The notes: generated from the letters alone by a model not told the origin. A DNA stretch of 64,000 bases from Liolophura sinensis (GCF_032854445.1 NC_088295.1:15673385-15737384); one strand, 5' to 3'; positions 23,390 through 36,376 are shown, counted from the stretch's first letter. Numbers and translations: made by a program.

Positions 23390-24430
23390 ATTTGCACCAA
23401 GCATTTAGAGAGCAGGTTCTAATTACCCTCCATACACATGTATATGCATCTAGTCTGGTGACTATATAAAGAAAGTCTATGAAATATCACCTGGTATCCC
23501 AGATATCACTGAAATCCTCAATACGTGTGCTACATGTACGCGTAAATACAACTTAGAGTTTGTGAAATCTTTGAATCAAGCTTTTAGAAATGACTTAAAT
23601 AAATATTCCAGCAAAGCTGTGGCAAATTATTTCCAAGGCCAGGCTCTACTACAGCTTGTCACCCACAGTTTTCACTTCTTGTTGACATTTGACCCGAACA
23701 TCTGCTTTCTTCCTTTTTTCAAAATGTTTATCTAAGCCTCTTTTTTATAACATCGTATAATGTACTCTGTTAGAGAAACTCTTACTCTTAAAAAATATAA
23801 AGAGACCAAAATAAAACTGACTTACGCGGGATTTCAAAAATTATGTATTTTGTGCAAACAGCACGTGGTGCGCCGAAATACAATTTTAATACAAAACATA
23901 TGAATGAGGACAGTGGGTGAATTATCAAAAACAAAAAAGCAAACTGTTATTTAATACACTCTTCCACGGGGTCATTGAGTTCTTCACAAAATGCAATTAC
24001 GTGTAAATGCTGAGCTTGCAAAATCAATGAATAGTTTTAATATTCTGTAGCCCGGACCTAAGTCACGTGACATATGTAGAAAAGCCTTCTGTAGGTCGAA
24101 GAACACCCAGACTCCTCGAGCGAAAACGCAGCTGTTCTAGCAAAAGCTTTCTCTGAACCTGTCTACATGCTCAGATTTTATCACACTGCAACTTAAACAT
24201 GAAAAAGTAAGCTTGGGCAAGGTTGGATTGCACAGTGCGTTTTCCTCAAACTGGCTGGATTTATAACTCTAGTGGTGCAGGTTAATCTTACAGTACTGCA
24301 GATGACTCTCTCATATATGGGACTGAGACATCATAAAGCAAGTTCTACTCGTGTAGACTGGTTGATGTATACGTTTCATTGGTGCAAGAATTCTGATTTT
24401 CATACAAATTTCCAAACTGGTTGACTCTAA
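23390..24430. other. No gene seen
   Basis: No coding or repeat structure I can support. Confidence 0.45.
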
Positions 24431-24435
24431 GCACT

Positions 24436-24728
24436 CAAAAACTTGTGTTGTTTTCGTTCAACACAGAAATGTGCTACCCCAACACTAAAAATGTGTTAAA
24501 CAAATGTGAGGTAACAAAATAATAAAACGCAAACTTATGCTGAACCAAAATGAGATAATTTATTCAATACAACAAAAAAATTGTGTATTTGCAACAAGTA
24601 TTGTGTATAACAACCAACACCTCTTGTGTTGATACAGTTGGTCAAATATGGTAGAGTTATTAAAGTTTGACATAAGAGTTTTGTTGGAAAGAACACAAGT
24701 TTGTGTTCGTACAACACAAGTGTTTTTG
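24436..24728. mobile_element. MITE candidate with imperfect terminal inverted repeats
   Basis: The left end reads AAAAACTTGTGTTGTT (about 24437-24452). The right end, read on the other strand, is AAAAACACTTGTGTTGT (about 24711-24727), and similarity continues inward for about 30 bases. The element is about 295 bp, AT-rich, and has no coding capacity. I did not see a convincing target-site duplication. Confidence 0.45.
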
Positions 24729-25269
24729 TGTGTGTCTATATTAAACAAACATTTCCTACCAATACCTCGTAATGAGCTCATCATCACAAGCAATCATGCC
24801 AATATTTTTCAGGTGTAGGCCATTCGATTTTATGTGATCTATCGGAAAGTGCCATTTCCCAGTGATCAATCTAACCTGGAGAGTCACACTTCCCAAAAAG
24901 TCTCACCCTCTCAACACAATGGAAAATCTACAGCCACGACATCGTGACACCGATACGATATACGGTGTATCTGAATCGATGGTGTGTGCTTGGAAAACCA
25001 CATCCCTACGTGTACTTCCCAAAGTGGTCAATACATATGTAGTCGGGAATGTCTTGTATGCTTTTTTAGAGTGCTTGGACCATGACTCATTTCATCTTGT
25101 CTTGCAGGAAATTCCATTTTATGCCGATTTTCACCCCATTAGCAGTGGGCGTTGATATCTAAACAGTACTGAGTTTTCGAGTCGACCTGACATGCTGTAC
25201 GTGTAATCGTCACAAAACAGCATGCCCAACGTACAGTTTATTATGTGGTATATTTCCTGGTAGTAGTCT

Positions 25270-27165
25270 CGATGCCGGCTTATGATTGTGCTACCTCACT
25301 GCATCGCCATGCACTGTTACAGTATTCTGACACTGGGCTTAGCCCCTTATTATGATGAGCACCAATTCATACCGTATCAAGTCTCTTCACGCAGGCCGAC
25401 CAGGGGTCCGCCTTACAACTCCGTCACAACGCTAGGTCAAGGTCAAGCACATTTACCATGATGACGTATCTTTCACTACACGGGTTGCCACTTTTGGAAT
25501 GTACGTAAGGCGTACGACTGCTTCATGAGACTAGTACTTGACCTGCCCTTTTCATACTATAAATCGCAGTATGCTAACAGCGAGAATAACGCCAAATGGT
25601 GAGCGCCAGTTGATACCGTATGACGTTATAATGTATAATGACTTACACTGGGTCAACAATATATTTAACCTATCCTCTCGCTGTAATAAGAAAACATTGT
25701 TTTGCTATATAATATAATGTGCTGCCAATTTGGGATACAGGGCGGGCATTTCCAGTAAACAAACAGCTGATGGCACTATAAATTTACAAAAACACTAATC
25801 AAATAAATAAATAAATAAATAAATTTACATTTGCGTAGTTGCATAGGTAAAGTTATGTACAAGCACAGCATCATACCAAAGTGCTGCACACGATTAAATG
25901 TACACCATCACCATATGAAGTTGCACCCAAAATCGGAGAACGTCATTCTATGGTAAATCAATATTGTAACCCTCAAGCGGGTAAGCAGCTAAGCATACTC
26001 CAACAGGTATTGGTGCGATAATTTTGTTAGATCTACTCCACTTGTCTTTGTTAAGTATTTATGGCGCTTTTCTCTGTCCTAAAATACAGCACGGTATTCT
26101 GTGTAAATATGCAAATGCTTACGCTGAGCGCCTATAGTGGTACCGTATAGGGGCGTTCCAAGGAAATTATTACAAGGCTCATTTCCAAAACAACCTATAA
26201 CACCATTTCCCGAAGAATGTAAGAAATGATAGATAAACAGAAAGTTATATTATACTGACACCGAACCTAACGCCAAATGCTGAATGCCAAGTGATACTGT
26301 GTCAAGTCACAGTATACGGACACCGAACATAACCCCAAATGCCAAGTGATACTGTGTCAAGTCACAGTATACGGACACCGAACATAACCCCAAATGCCAA
26401 GTGATGCCAAGTCACAGTATACAGACACCGCGCCTAACTCCAAGAAATGAATGCCGAGTGATACTCTGTCAAGTTACTGTGTATTGACACCCGGACTTAA
26501 CGCCAGATGATGAATGCCAAGTGATGCCAAGTCACAGTATACTGACTTCGGGCTGATAGTACGTGTCCTATTCCTTATGCTGAGCACTAAGTCAAGCTGT
26601 GTGAAGTAACTGAGTCCCTGCCGACCAGTACTTGGCCTATTAATTATACTGAGCGCCAAGTGATGTCACGTGAAAATATACTGAGCCTCCGCCGACCAGT
26701 ACTTGGCCTGTTAATGATGCTGAGCGCCAAATGATATCACATCAAAATATACTGAGCCCCCGCCGACCAATGCTAGACCTATTCCCTTATAAAGAAGCAC
26801 CAAGTGATACCGTATAAAGTCACAATATACTAAGCCCCTGCCGACCAGTACTTGGCCTATTCCCTTATGCTGAATGATACGGTATCATACTGACACTGGA
26901 CCGGCCAGTACATGACCTAGGGTGAAGCCTCAAGTAATATCACGTCACAATATACTGAGCGCCTGCCGACCAGTACTTGGCCTATTCCCTTATGGTGAAG
27001 CGCCAAGTGACATGTCACAATATACTGAGCCCCGGCGACCAGTACTCGGTCTATTCCCTTATGGTAAATGATACCGTATCATACCGACACTGGACCAACC
27101 ATTACTTGGCTTATTCCCTTATGACGAAGCACCAGATCCAAGTGACACTGGATTCCGTAAGTAGG
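25270..27165. repeat. Degenerate satellite, about 70-75-bp unit
   Basis: Repeated blocks are ctgagcgccaagtgatacc, gtcaagtcacaatatactga, gccgaccagtacttggcc and tattcccttatg. The gaccagta block recurs at about 72-74-bp intervals from 26620 to 26990. Copies at 25270-26200 are scattered and weaker. A near-perfect local duplication (gtgatactgtgtcaagtcac to caaatgccaa) lies at 26290-26400. A SINE tail (CAAATAAATAAATAAATAA) sits at 25785-25825. No gene. Confidence 0.85.
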
Positions 27166-27169
27166 TAGT

Positions 27170-30100
27170 CCAGACAAACAGATGGTTTCATTCGGAAGTA
27201 AGTATACGTATACAAATGGCTGGCAGTTTTTGCAATTTCTTTTTGTAATGGAAACATTTTTGGATCTGTGAAAAATGAAAAATGCGTACATATAAATTCT
27301 CAACTGGCATTATTCAGAAACCAAAGAATAGTTGATAATTGTCAAAAGATGTCGTAAAGATGATGGTCGAAGGTATAAATTGGGCTATTTAATTGGTCGA
27401 TCGTCCAAAATTTGATGGAGTGTGGATTCAGCAACGAATGGAGCTGTTAGGCTCCGTGTGAGGTATCTCTCTGTACGTCCATGGGTAATGCAGTATATAA
27501 TTTCAGCCATTTGTGCTGTATAGTACTACAGCTGAGAAGAGCCACGTGTTCGGGGGACCGTTATAGACGGCTTTCATGGACAGTTAGCTGTGGTGGGCTA
27601 CTGGTGTACTTACTGCTTGAGGTACTTGTCGTGAAGCTTAGGAAGCACCAACTCAGCATTACAGTCTTACTTGTTCAGGGCTGCTGGACGGAAGGTGTTT
27701 ACCCTAAGGAATGAGGGGGACGCGATGTCAGTGAACTTACCTCTACATCTATCCTGGACTCAATTCAGTTGCTGCACATACTGCAGATTTTGGTGTGGAA
27801 CACTTAACAGGTCAAATGTGCACTGGAAAACACGTCCATCGTGTTCGTTTATCACAATTGTGGGGTCTCGGTTTTGAGATCAATTACGCTGACTCCAGTG
27901 GATAAATTTAACCCGTTATTGGCTAGGATAAAAGGTGAGTACTTTACACAAGTATTTATTTCTCTCAGTATACATTTCCCGGAGTCTAAGCATGGTTTGT
28001 TTATAGAAGGTCTACTACACCAGTGCTATATCCTACATGTACCTATGAATGAATTGGCCACACACGCCACATGGTCTGAGCAGGCGTATATCTATATGCA
28101 GGCTTATTTATTCAACTGGTCCCGACGGATTCGTTACTGACCACAGGCCGACACTTTTCCATCTCCAGAAGCTGTGAACAGAACCTGTGGCCCTTAACAA
28201 GAATTATTTTCTTGTCGGTACAAATTTATTTTTACAGTGAGATATACGCCCTTTCTCACTGGAGGCGAGTAACTATCATGGGACGCAAAAATCGAATTTA
28301 CATGCCCGATAGAATTAATGGGGCTGATAAAGCCTGGTGCATTTAAGTCGATGAATAAGTTACATGAAATTCACATTTTGGTGTACAAGTTTTGGCGTAA
28401 ATTGCTACATTTGCATATCTGTCAGCCATTGCTAGTGTGAAAAGTTTTAAAATCACTGCATCGTGTAAACAACCATATTGTTAAGTAAAATGATTGTCAT
28501 AGTACAATAAATTGAGTCAGAAATGCAGATCAGTTTTAGATGTTATGGTCAGTTCGGCTTCCGTAACATGCCAGTGCAAGGCACTATATAATGTTCACTT
28601 ACATAAGGCAGGGCTCCAGACGTGTTACATGATTAACTCTTCAGACTTGAGTTTAGCAGCATGATGCAGGGCATGCATTTTAGATCTGTCTGGTTTACAG
28701 CCCACCAGTTTTTGTATAATCCATCTCTATGGTACATTAAGTTTGCAATTAACCGTGCGAACCACGAAGCATGCAGACAGTGAATGTGTCTGATAAAGTC
28801 TGCAGCTTGGTAACGAGTTACAGATGGTGCAATACACAGAGATTGGTGATGTCATAATTGTCCTAATGTAACGGTTTGCTGTTATAGATTAGACTTGGAG
28901 CAGCGCAGTAACTGTATCCATATACATCAATTCTAGCCAGCGCCTCGCCAGGGAACTGTTCTCACTTTCACTCATCTTCAGCGCATGTATATATTTGATG
29001 TTACCATTCAGAGCTGTCTTGTAAGTCCACGCAGATATATATCTCTACAGCATGTTTTCTCTCAAAATTTGGTTGCTTTATTCCTGACTGGGACACTAAG
29101 CGTTCGATCCAACGTACTCCTTGGGTATCACAGTATTTTGCATCCTGGAAGGCCATGCTGCCATTATTGGAGAGGCTATAAGTTGGCTGGCTAAAACGTT
29201 CAATTCACCCAGCAAAAAATGTTTTAAGAAAGTCCAAGACTGAGCGTGACTTGTGGCCTTGGTGTCTATTTTTTCTCTTTGTCCTGTAGGTGCTATGAAC
29301 TTTCAGTTAGAGAAAACGGTAGAAATATGGAGAGCAGATGCCGCACTAACAGTAATTGGTGAGGTCATGCTATCTGTTTGATGTCTTTGATCATTTACAC
29401 GATCATCCGTAACGGAAACTTCCCAGTTAGACAGTAATCTGCAATATTCTGTTCCTGTCCGTCATCATGTCCTTGAACGTGTGAAGAAACATTCAGCCTC
29501 CCAATTCAGCGTTAACACATCTGTATCAAGGACGACCTCCAGTCTTAACATTACGGTTACCACTTTTTTGGTTCCGATTTCCAACTTGCAGTGTGGTCCT
29601 GCTGGTTGGTTTGTATTAGACGTATGGAGATTTAATCATATCTCTATTAACAACTGTGTATGTTTCGAATGATGTAGGGAAACCTGAGCCAGTTTGGTTA
29701 ATGTAACCCAGACTGGATTCCAACAGACGGGAAAGTAGACCTTTGGGGCGACCCGTTGAACTATTCCAAGTCCAAATAAATCTCAGCTTGTCTTCTCATC
29801 TTCTCTTATTCACATTATCAGCTAAAATCATCACTGGTGGAATTGGTTGCCATTATGTCAGACGCGGTTTGGTATCCGTCAAAAATGCCAGAATTAACAA
29901 CAATTTCCAAAAGTGACTGAACTGTGTGGCTTTATGACAACTCGTTCTAGTTAAGTCATAGATGAATCAGTACCTGTTGATATGTCACCGTTACAATTTC
30001 GTCTTCATTGAAGTGACAACATGGTGTGCTGATAGCAGAGGTTATACTGACTCACAATTTCGTTTTTAAGTGTGACCTTATGTCGAATAAATAATTACTC

Positions 30101-32100
30101 ATGGAATAGATCCACAAATTGTCCAATACGGCACAATACATGTTTTCATGCCAAGGTCTTTTACATGGAAACAAAAAGAACAAAAAACTTCTTCGGCTTC
30201 GTGTTGAATCGCGTTATTCGAATATGAACTAAAACTAGTTCGGTTTCAGAGCCATTTTAACCATTATAGCTATTGCCTAGAAAACAGTAATTCTTGACTG
30301 TAAACGTTTATTCCTCACTCATAAATTGCAGGATTACGTTGTCGTGCTTTGAACAACCACGTATTTTTCATAAGTATTTTTCAAGGATTTGAACTTTCGA
30401 TTGTTACATTTGTCTGCTTCCCGTGGGATTCTATGTTTAGAACGTCCAGGAAGTCAGCGCGTGACCACGTGCGCTGCCCGCGACTGTCCAACATATCCGC
30501 ATCTACCATTACCCTCCTACTGTGGCAGCTATGGCTTCTAACAATACATTTGCCATAAAATGGTAAACCATATGGAATAGTTAGAAACTGACGTATACAT
30601 ACTTCCGAGTGAAACCATCTGTTCATCTGCCATCTGGGAAGCCAATATCGAATATAATATTACGGCGATATATTCCTTGTCAGGATAGGTGTCATAAAAT
30701 ATATCTATATCCGTATTCTTATACGGATTGATTGGAAAATTCCAATAGTATTTTCTGCTTGGTAACGGATTTATAGCGAAAGATGCTATATCCACTGCTT
30801 ATTCAGTGACTGAGGCCACACTGTCCCACACCGTCACATATGGCCAACATATTACACAGATTCTTTTCTAACAGGCGTCCTTGTATGAAACAAAGCAAAA
30901 GATTTATGAGTTTAATACTGTGTTGCATTCTTCTCAACATTTTTCATCGAGATGTGCGTTACACTACATGAGAGATTAGTTAGTAGTATAATGAGTGAGA
31001 GTTCAAAAGACGGCAATATGAACAATATGAATATGTTTCTGTATCTACCCTCCATTTTGCTAGTATTATTGGACATTTCCACTAATGACTACTGGGACTG
31101 TATTGGCATAGTCGGCTCTGCATTAGTAGATGAGAGTTATAACAGGCGTAATATCCCAGCAAAATAGAAGCTCTGTAAGGCACGTTCTTAGACTGAAAAT
31201 TGACAGGACCTGAGTTAAGCATATAGAACGACATTGACCTACTTGTAGTCCTGATGACGACTTTTTTAAGGCATGGATGGTAAATTTGTGCCTTTTTCAG
31301 AGTAAAATCACCAGAGTGGAGTCACGTTCGACAAGCGATCCGAAGTTAATCGACCAGATGGTGTAGGTCAAATCCACAGCCCTGGGAAGGAAATGTCTCA
31401 CAGGTTTCTCCTCGAAGTTCACATCGGTTACTTATCCTGTGGTATAATACAGCATCGCCGTAGACACTTCCGTTATGTGCGTGAGGCGAACTCACTCTTA
31501 TTATTTGCGATTAACTTGCGGTTAATATGTCTGAGTCTTACCTCAGTCGTCTTGTATGCAGACTTGAATCTATACCCACACGGACTGATCCGTTTCACGA
31601 CGTAAATCCAGCTATTTACTAGAAACATTTGTTTTTTGTTCTTACGAAGAAACCGGAACGGGCGAAACCTCGACAGATCCAACCACAAAGAACGCTAAAG
31701 GGACTTTTGGTGCAGTGACGCCTCCATTGACACACGCAGTGTTGACTTAGTACAATCACACTTACATGTACATATACAGAAGTTACAACACGGGGCGCGG
31801 CACGACTTAGCATTATATACGATTATATGTCACGGGTTTTACTCTGTGTGCTGTTAGTCCTTTATATTGTATTCCTGCATAAAACAGGATTTTCCTGGTG
31901 GACTAAGCATTCCAGAGGCCTGATCCCTTTGTATTGTTATCATGTTATTGTATTTCACATGTGTTGACAGCAGGGCATTTTGAGTAATGCCAAACCAATG
32001 ACGTCTAATAAACTGCAACAAACATCAATGCATTTTTTTTTACGTAATCCCTCATAAGCGTAAACTGACAAGTGCACCATGCTAGTGTATGTTAGATGTC
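27170..32100. other. Longest stretch without recognisable features
   Basis: About 4.9 kb with only short open frames (for example 27481-28140 on the plus strand and 30381-30795 on the minus strand). None has a domain, signal peptide plus splice sites, or homology I recognise. I see no SINE, tandem array or RNA gene. It could hold long introns or regulatory DNA of a gene outside my view. Confidence 0.4.
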
Positions 32101-32149
32101 GTGAAATCTAATATCCGCCTCAGTCGCGCTTTGATTGCATCTGTTTATA

Positions 32150-32755
32150 TATCCAACGTGGTCTCCTTGCAGAATGCTCGCTATGACAATACTTTTATAG
32201 CAGTAGTAGACGGTGTACATTGTAGCAGAATCGCCCCGATGACGACACACCTATAGCATAGGTGCCTCACGATGGTGTCTCGTTGACAGTCCTATAACAT
32301 TAGTGCCTCATGACCTTGTCACTTTGCAGCGGATTGGTCGCTATGGTGACACATTTATAGCACTAGTAGACTATGTACATTGTAGCAGAATTGCCCCGAT
32401 GACTACACACCTATAGCATTGGTGCCTCACGATGGTGTCTTCTTGTAAGAGAATAAGCTAATGCAGAGCAATGACTCTCGCCAGTAGCTGTAATTTCAAG
32501 TCTTACTCTTCGGTCTTTCGCGGTAAAGTCGGTCAGCAAGGAGCGGATGATCGTGGGTTTCCCCCGAGGTCTGCCCGGTTTCCTCCCACCATAATGCTGT
32601 CACCCGTCGTGTACGTAAAATATTCTTTAAAAAGGTGTAGAACAACGATCAAATAAATAAATAAATAAATCCAATTTAGCAGAATAGCCCCGATGACGAC
32701 ATACTTATAGCTGCAGTACCTCACAACGGTTTCTTGTAGCAGAGTACTGCTAATG
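32150..32755. repeat. Degenerate tandem repeat split by a SINE
   Basis: Blocks of tgtacattgtagcagaat, cgccccgatgacgacacac, ctatagcataggtgcctc and acgatggtgtct recur at about 32210-32285, 32370-32440 and 32675-32745. The first two are about 160 bp apart. The third lies beyond the SINE at 32525-32670, so the SINE inserted into an existing array. Confidence 0.75.
32525..32670 (+). mobile_element. SINE family 1, 5'-truncated
   Basis: Sense copy from GTCAGCAAGGAGCGGATG through GTGGGTTTCCCCCGAGG and CACCATAATGCTGTCACCCG to AAATAAATAAATAAAT, inserted in the repeat at 32150-32755. Confidence 0.92.
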
Positions 32756-32837
32756 ACATCTTTCGTATAATTAAAGACGTACAGCATAGATAGTAAACCC
32801 AGAGCAGCGACAAAGGTGTGATAGCTGGCAAATGGCC

Positions 32838-32965
32838 ACACGTAACCGATGAAATACTTCCGCTTGTCAGTTTATCTCAGTCGGGTTTTTATTCTAACTT
32901 CACGCAAATGCATAAATGGTAGCAATTTACACGCCCCCTAGCACCATGGCCTAAGGACAATTAGG
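32838..32965 (-). repeat. Dispersed repeat family R4, antisense copy
   Basis: It shares tttatctcag-cgg-tttattctaact, ataaatggtagc, ttacac and caccatggcc, in order, with 58700-58815. Confidence 0.55.
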
Positions 32966-33060
32966 TAAAAAAAAAATGCAGTTATGTTAATTGCAATTTA
33001 TTAGACGTCACTGGTCTAGACATGTAGTCAAGACATCATACCTGACACCCTACCCAATGA

Positions 33061-33432
33061 GGTGAATTTACAGTCTTCTTTGGAGACCTGTTTGGAGTGA
33101 AATCACTGGCTTCGTTTCTGGTGATTGTGTACAGCCAGATATAACATTCAGGGCCAAAATCAATGACATTCGACCGAAGACAGAGCTTAGTTTTTTGGCA
33201 CACTGGGAGAGAAATTGACAATGAATTAAAATGAACTCATGAGAAATGTAATGTTATATGTGTAAACTGGAACTTTATTAGATTTACCGATCGTTATCAC
33301 ATGCTTTTAATACAATATTAGTGGCTTCCTCTATGGCCATACGTGGGAAAGCCTGTCAGCATGTTGCGGATGGTCGTGGGTTTCCCCCGTGGGATCTTTC
33401 CGTAAAACACCAGTCAAGTAAATAAATAAACA
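33061..33432 (+). repeat. Segmental duplication copy 2 (pairs with 22921-23385)
   Basis: Same blocks as copy 1: gaatttacagtctt, ataacattcaggg, aaaatcaatgacattcgacc, aatgttatatgtgtaa, aactttattagattt, ending in a SINE at the same junction. Confidence 0.85.
33321..33431 (+). mobile_element. SINE family 1 with internal deletion
   Basis: Sense copy from GTGGCTTCCTCTATGGCC through TTGCGGATGGTCGTGGG to CGTAAAACACCAGTCAAG. The CACCATAATGCTGGCCGCCG core is deleted, unlike its duplicate at 23210-23383. Confidence 0.88.
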
Positions 33433-33744
33433 TTCTGACACCAGACTGATCTATGAACTGGCTCCTATCCCCTAATGATGATTGCCAAGCAGGGAAATAA
33501 CAAGGTTGCCAATTTTAAGGTCTCAGGCACAATCGTGTCCCACAAAGCACTTAAGCTAAGCTCATTGTAACTACAAGTACAAAATATGTGTTAAAGGCAT
33601 TGAGTTTTTGCTACAGTAGTTACAGTATATTTCGCCTACGCTTGATCTGAAGTCTGGGTCCTATTCAGCATGGGGCTAAAATCTGTGTCTTGTAATGAAG
33701 ACGAGGACCTTCTAACCTCACAAAGAGTTTCGTTATAATTTTTA

Positions 33745-34029
33745 CACCTTAATGATTTTTTTTTTTTGATTGGTGTTTTACGCCGTACTCAAGAATATTT
33801 CACTTATACGACTGCGGCCAGCATTATGGTGGGTGGAAACCGGGCAGAGCCCGGGGGAAACCCACGACCATCCGCAGGTTGCTGGCAGACCTTCCCACGT
33901 ACGGCCGGAGAGGAAGGCAGCATGAGCTGGTCTTGAACTCACACCGACCGCATTGGTGAGAGGCTTCTGGGTCATTACGCTGCACTAGCGCGCTAACCGA
34001 CTGAGCCACGGAGGCCCCCACCTTAATGA
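33745..34029 (-). mobile_element. Full-length SINE family 1 with 11-bp target-site duplication
   Basis: Antisense copy, 33756-34018. It holds a T-run tail, GGTGTTTTACGCCGTACTC, the CGGCCAGCATTATGGTGGG domain, CCACGACCATCCGCAGG, CACGTACGGCCGGAGAGG and the full tRNA-like head. The complement of the head reads GGGGCCTCCGTGGCTCAG, TCGGTTAGCGCGCTAG (A box). It is flanked by caccttaatga at 33745-33755 and 34019-34029. The intact duplication and low divergence mark a recent insertion. It is the best reference copy in this window. Confidence 0.96.
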
Positions 34030-34383
34030 ATTATAATTATTCATAAGTTTTTTAAAATTTTTTATAATTATTAATAAGCCTAAACAGATTTTGTCAGTGA
34101 TATATAGGTGGTGGCCTGTATGTATAGAATGACTGCAAAGTCTGACTTAAACATGAATGAAACATTATGCTTATTCCACGTTCCACTTGTAGTATCTGAC
34201 GGGATAGTCGATATGTTTAAGAAGTGGGTCGGGGAGAGGGTGAGACACTTTTCATGTAGGAAAACATAGGATTTTAGTTACTGTATACTTGTGTAATCAT
34301 ACCCAAACATCTTCATCTGACCCCGGTGTGTTTGAATGGCCGCTGATAGTCTCTTCATGTCTGACTTCCATTGCCACGGGTGC

Positions 34384-35650
34384 ATTAACCCAACTTCTGA
34401 GTACGCCCCTGTATTAAGCTCTTATTGCGACATACCCAACTTCTGAGTAGGCCCCTGCATTAAGCTGTTATTGTGGCATTCCAAACTTCTTAGTAAGCCC
34501 CTGCATTAAGCTGTTATTGTGGAGTCCCCAACTTTTGAGAAGGCCTCTGCATTAAGCTGTTTTTGTGGCATCCCCAATCTCTGAGTAGGCCTCTGCAATA
34601 AGCTGTTATTGTGACATCCCAATCTTCCCAGTAGTCCCCTGCATTAAGCTGTTATTGCGGTATCCCCAACTTCTGAGTAGGCCCCTGCATTAAGCTTCTA
34701 TTGCGGTATCCCCAACTTCTGAGTAGGCCCCTGCATTAAGCTGTTATTGCAGCATTCCAAACTTCTTAGTAAGCCCCTGCATTGAGCTGTTATTACGGCA
34801 TCTCCAACTTCTGAGAAGGCCCTTGCATTAAGCTGTCATTGCGGCATCCCCAACTTCTGAGTAGGCCCCTGCATTAAGCTGTTATTGCAGCATTCCAAAC
34901 TTCTTAGTAAGCCCCTGCATTGAGCTGTTATTACGGCATCTCCAACTTCTGAGAAGGCCCTTGCATTAAGCTGTCATTGCGGCGTCCCCAACTTCTGAGT
35001 AGGTCCCTGCAATAAGCTGTTATTGTGACATCCCAAACTTCCCAGTAGGCCCCTGCATTAAGCTGTTATTGCGGTATCCCCAACTTCTCAGTAGGCCCCT
35101 GCATTAAGCTTCTATTGCGGCATCCCCAACTTCTGAGCAGGCCCCTGCATTAAGCTGTTATTGTGATACCCCCCAACTTCTATGTAGAGCCCGGCAATAA
35201 GCTGCTATTGCGGCATCCTCAACTTATCAGTAGGCCCTTGCATTAAGTTGTTATTGCGGCATTCCCAACTTCTGAGTAGGTCCCTGCTTAAGCTGTTATT
35301 GTGGCATCCCCAACTCTTGAGTAGGCCCCTGCATTAAGCTATTATTGCGGCATCCCCAACTTCTGAGTAGGCCCCTGCATTAAGCTGTTATTGCGGCATC
35401 CCCAACCTCTGAGTAGGCCTTTGCAATAAGTTGTTGTTGCGCCATCCCCAACTTCTCAGTAGGCCCCTGCATTAAGCTGTTATTGCGACATCTCCAACTT
35501 CTCAGTAGGCCCCTACATTAAGCTGTTATTGCGGCATCCCAGACTTGTCAGTAGGCCCCAGCATTACGCTCTTATTGCGACATCCCCCACTTCTCAACAG
35601 GCCCCTGCATTAATCTGTCATTGCGGCATTTCCAGCTTCTCAGTAAACCT
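34384..35650. repeat. Minisatellite, 46-bp unit, about 27 copies
   Basis: The unit contains cccaacttctgagtaggcc and cctgcattaagctgttattg. The gcattaagct block starts at 34457, 34503 and 34549, giving 46 bp. A higher-order repeat of three units (138 bp) is seen where the block with ccaaacttcttagtaagccc followed by attgagctgttattacggc recurs near 34745 and 34883. Because 46 is not a multiple of three, it produces no long open frames. Confidence 0.96.
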
Positions 35651-36310
35651 ATGTTCCTCTCTAAGTACGGTAAGTTAACACAGAGAGAAAAGAATTGTCT
35701 ACAGCACAGGCATTTCTTCTGCTTAAACGGCATTCTGTTTTTTTCTTACATGGGGAAAAAAAAGCTTAAGCCTTTTAGAAATTGATATGCCTGTCGAGTT
35801 TATGAGGTTGTTTTTAATTTTCAACACCGCGTTATATTCCCGCCAAATATTAAAAAAGTGTTATTTATGATGAGGGGAATTCGCTGAACCTGTGCATGGG
35901 GCAGACCTTCAGCATCTGGTGGTTATTGGGGAGTCGACCTAGAGTCATTCAAAGGTCTAAGGGGATATTACTAACGGGTGGCAGCATAAGTCTCACCATG
36001 GTGTGATTGTAAGTGGTAGCAGGTAATACCCTAACACATGCTCGCCAGCGCCGGCTTCACGTTCAACGAGCCAAACAAAAAGGACGTAACTCGTGGTACT
36101 AAATTACAGAGAGTCTGAGTGGGACATCTTACTCAAGCTACGGTTTTCTTTTTTAATACTTGTTTGTTTCATGTAACATGGTTTCTAAGCCCATGTAGAT
36201 ACATCCCCTGATTCCGTGTTTCTTTTTGATGCTAACCCAAAAAGGTTTATTTCGTAGGACGATGAGTTTTTTTTTTAAAGTGTTCAGGTAAACATACGTG
36301 CCGATACTAT
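35651..36310. other. No gene seen
   Basis: Spacer between the 46-bp array and the candidate gene at 36377. No supported feature. Confidence 0.4.
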
Positions 36311-36317
36311 GGAACAG

Positions 36318-36325
36318 TATATAAG
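36318..36325 (+). promoter_or_regulatory. TATA-like box upstream of the candidate gene
   Basis: TATATAAG, 52 bases before the ATG at 36377. It is the only strong TATA-like match near the open stretch at 36698-36998. Confidence 0.35.
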
Positions 36326-36376
36326 CTGATTGAAACAGGAGTTGGGTCTAAGATCAGTCTCAGAGTATGAAGAAAG

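Noticed and set aside
27481..28140. Run of overlapping plus-strand open frames suggesting a gene
   Set aside because: Frames change without splice signals and show no recognisable protein motifs.
34384..35650. CRISPR-like array of direct repeats
   Set aside because: Units are contiguous with no unique spacers, and the genome is eukaryotic. It is a minisatellite.
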